Shown piece by piece: positions 6,901 through 7,525 of a stretch of DNA of 7,525 nt (positions within the stretch are counted from its first letter, which is position 1; every line of letters starts with the position of its first letter). Under the pieces are notes generated by a model. The model made no database searches. It had not been told where the DNA came from and saw nothing but the letters and a program-made list of their open reading frames with translations. Source of the stretch: JBKECA01 sp047973435. GTDB taxonomy: Bacteria > Planctomycetota > Planctomycetia > Planctomycetales > Planctomycetaceae. The position numbers were made by a program, and so were the translations under genes. Where the stretch lies: positions 1-7,525 of the forward strand of contig JBKECA010000177.1 in assembly GCA_047973435.1 (NCBI GenBank), given 5' to 3'.

Positions 6901-7525
6901 GCAAGGCTGCGGTTCGACGCCCCTCGTGATTTTCTATGTTCATCCACGGAGACGGGTTCAGCAGACTTTGCGACCACAGCAATTCGGGCACGCCTTCGGC
7001 ACGAGGCCGGAGCGCCAACAGTCGCACCTGACCACGGTCTTCAACCAGACTGTAAAGAACCCCCTCGTGAGGCAGCGGTGGACCCAGAAAGAACAGTCCT
7101 CCAAACGGATCCACCTCCGGAGTGATCGGACCACCAATCGACCATCGCTGACGACCGCCACGCAATGCATAGGCCTGTAGGGAATTGTCCCGGAAGGACC
7201 CCTTCCCATGCCGTCCGCCGGCCTCAAATGGGCTTCCCGGATCAACCACCCCGAGCATCCCGCAATCCATGACGGTGTACACCAGCGTGCCATCCGTACT
7301 CAGGGCGGAGGAGGTCTCATCTCGCCAGCTGCGTTGCCCCAGATACAACTCACGAGTCATCTCGTCACGCGACGAGAATTCGGTTTTTTCCACCAGCTCG
7401 CGATAAGTGAAGTCGACCGGCGTTCCGGTCCAGCGGAGGGCACCGTCTTTCGCCGAGACGGCTGTCAGTCGATCCGGCCCCCGATACACCACGGTCTCTC
7501 CAACCACCAGCGGAGCAGCGGCGGG
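3992..7525 (-). CDS. Large PQQ-like beta-propeller protein with helical (TPR-like) middle, 5' end outside the window
   Basis: The frame is open to the window edge, giving at least 1,177 residues. A GTG at 7507 could be read as a start, but the six codons before it encode PAAAPL. Together with the following VVGETVVYRG this is a mid-propeller strand, so the true start lies beyond the edge. Residues below count from the GTG. About 1-425 contain repeated PQQ-like or BamB-type blade motifs of the 'x-A-x-D-x-x-x-G-x-x-x-W' kind: LTAVSAKDGALRW (14-26), SCLRASDGKSLW (297-308), ITVDLRTGQLL (376-386). About 435-715 is helical; ESLLHAGQFARGVAALRLAI (447-466) resembles a TPR helix pair. About 730-1165 returns to propeller blades: LIGLDPWTGRDVW (869-881), LLGLFDPVTGEHAW (953-966), LCAWSKSSGEIVW (1060-1072). 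No enzymatic motif is visible; such folds usually serve binding or scaffolding. Location cannot be told because any signal peptide is off-window. It overlaps the kinase start by four bases, suggesting that the products work together. Confidence 0.88.
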   Translation of the reverse strand, partial: PAAAPLVVGETVVYRGPDRLTAVSAKDGALRWTGTPVDFTYRELVEKTEFSSRDEMTRELYLGQRSWRDETSSALSTDGTLVYTVMDCGMLGVVDPGSPFEAGGRHGKGSFRDNSLQAYALRGGRQRWSIGGPITPEVDPFGGLFFLGPPLPHEGVLYSLVEDRGQVRLLALRPRAEGVPELLWSQSLLNPSPWMNIENHEGRRTAALQPVARGDVLICPTGAGSVVAVDLFERRLLWGTSYQDDIAAVRQPFRRPTRMQPSLIERQQIALDRLLDAGRWRDHSVNWVGDYVLVPTPDADNLSCLRASDGKSLWTVPRENWLYLAGCALDHVVLVGANQIGALWLENGESVWQTETPIPTPCGRGVEHDGLYTLPVATGELITVDLRTGQLLARSSVPEARRLGNLAFAGGRLVSQSASSVVGYAARDASEDWLAAIEQPDTAQAGLLTTTGESLLHAGQFARGVAALRLAIDKTDNPRARQLLAAVLTERLRSDFSHYRNDAEEIERLVTGTATELEFHRLMASESQRAADSPATFRHLLQITRLVGAGQPLEAMEDGYSVTLDRWVAGQLRLLLATSTEVDRAMLMDRLRDELQVSTAADGQSDALSRLVPLLRGTSLQSEVELAWARVLPSDSDPAIRMQAWLDVLDHPEESQQAEATVRLAELCLECHDPTLAAVYVEKLRTDYADEPTVDGRTGTEWLVAWEQQQRLGEVLSQMRPTGWPVGELDVRATGADVATPQFHAIPVRGVVTGPLAGWTFAYHDQKQQISAHTPLGEFAWETPVVIERMQQQSIPEEITIQGPLVMVSWADRVQILSAITREGGRFRPVRLTRNHQSNLADFNPMFQQRGGMERVGTSGPLTRDVLCYHQGATLIGLDPWTGRDVWRRTEHGVSELLGDEDYVVVRSSRQNELQVLRAVDGVFVSKHIAPEDALTPPDGADWGRGSITIASQDDDTDLLGLFDPVTGEHAWQRELQSPLYWTTVDGGTLLVIDGEWTCRLIDPATGNELAQAAMPGEPPTERLLLPITAFADSQHIFFVLNEPVDLATQHVQQQNFFSRTVNGRLCAWSKSSGEIVWSQQIESLFLNPRQPPEWPVLVLAARQKTPDDDHFSTVQVAIDKQSGEFLLEDRQSAEGLRNEVSRRMAWRVQGEGPTIRINHDLRSLVIRPKPHEEPTE
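4004..4009 (-). promoter_or_regulatory. Strong ribosome-binding site of the kinase gene, inside the upstream gene
   Basis: GAGGAG on the minus strand ends eight bases before the kinase ATG and lies within the last codons of the propeller gene. With the ATGA stop/start overlap at 3995-3992 it points to translational coupling, so that the two proteins are made in linked amounts. It is the clearest Shine-Dalgarno sequence in the window. Confidence 0.7.

Noticed and set aside
1..7525. CRISPR array, tRNA or rRNA, insertion sequence or attachment site
   Set aside because: I saw no regularly spaced repeats, cloverleaf or CCA-end features, transposase motifs or terminal inverted repeats on either strand.

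Overview
The window is GC-rich and holds two convergent blocks. A single gene on the + strand (168-1688) faces a minus-strand block that reads leftward from the right edge: a large beta-propeller protein (7525-3992, cut by the window edge), a membrane Ser/Thr kinase (3995-2292) and a small Rieske ferredoxin (2164-1868). A eukaryote-type (Hanks) kinase with a multi-pass C-terminal membrane domain, next to a giant PQQ-like propeller/TPR-type protein, is typical of Planctomycetota gene content. Scarce Shine-Dalgarno sequences and long spurious antisense frames fit a GC-rich genome of that kind. The phylum is inferred from architecture only, and I cannot name a genus.

Layout: 1-167 is a leader region with small hairpins and no convincing gene. 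168-1688 (+) encodes an exported protein of unknown function, with a carboxypeptidase-regulatory-like beta-sandwich followed by a glycosidase-like beta-propeller. 1689-1867 is a tail-to-tail spacer without a classical terminator. 1868-2164 (-) is a stand-alone Rieske [2Fe-2S] ferredoxin. 2165-2291 is a spacer with a candidate promoter and an 11-bp-spaced direct repeat. 2292-3995 (-) is the kinase. 3992-7525 (-) is the 5'-truncated propeller gene.

The clearest functional unit is the propeller-kinase pair. Stop and start overlap as ATGA, and a good GAGGAG ribosome-binding site lies inside the end of the propeller gene, so the two are almost certainly co-translated. The kinase has an intact catalytic core and a membrane bundle of about six helices, but no recognisable ligand-binding domain. 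The propeller protein has two propeller regions around a helical middle. A working hypothesis is that the propeller protein is the sensor, scaffold or substrate of the kinase. The Rieske gene is co-directional but 127 bases away and may have its own promoter, so its link to the pair is unproven.
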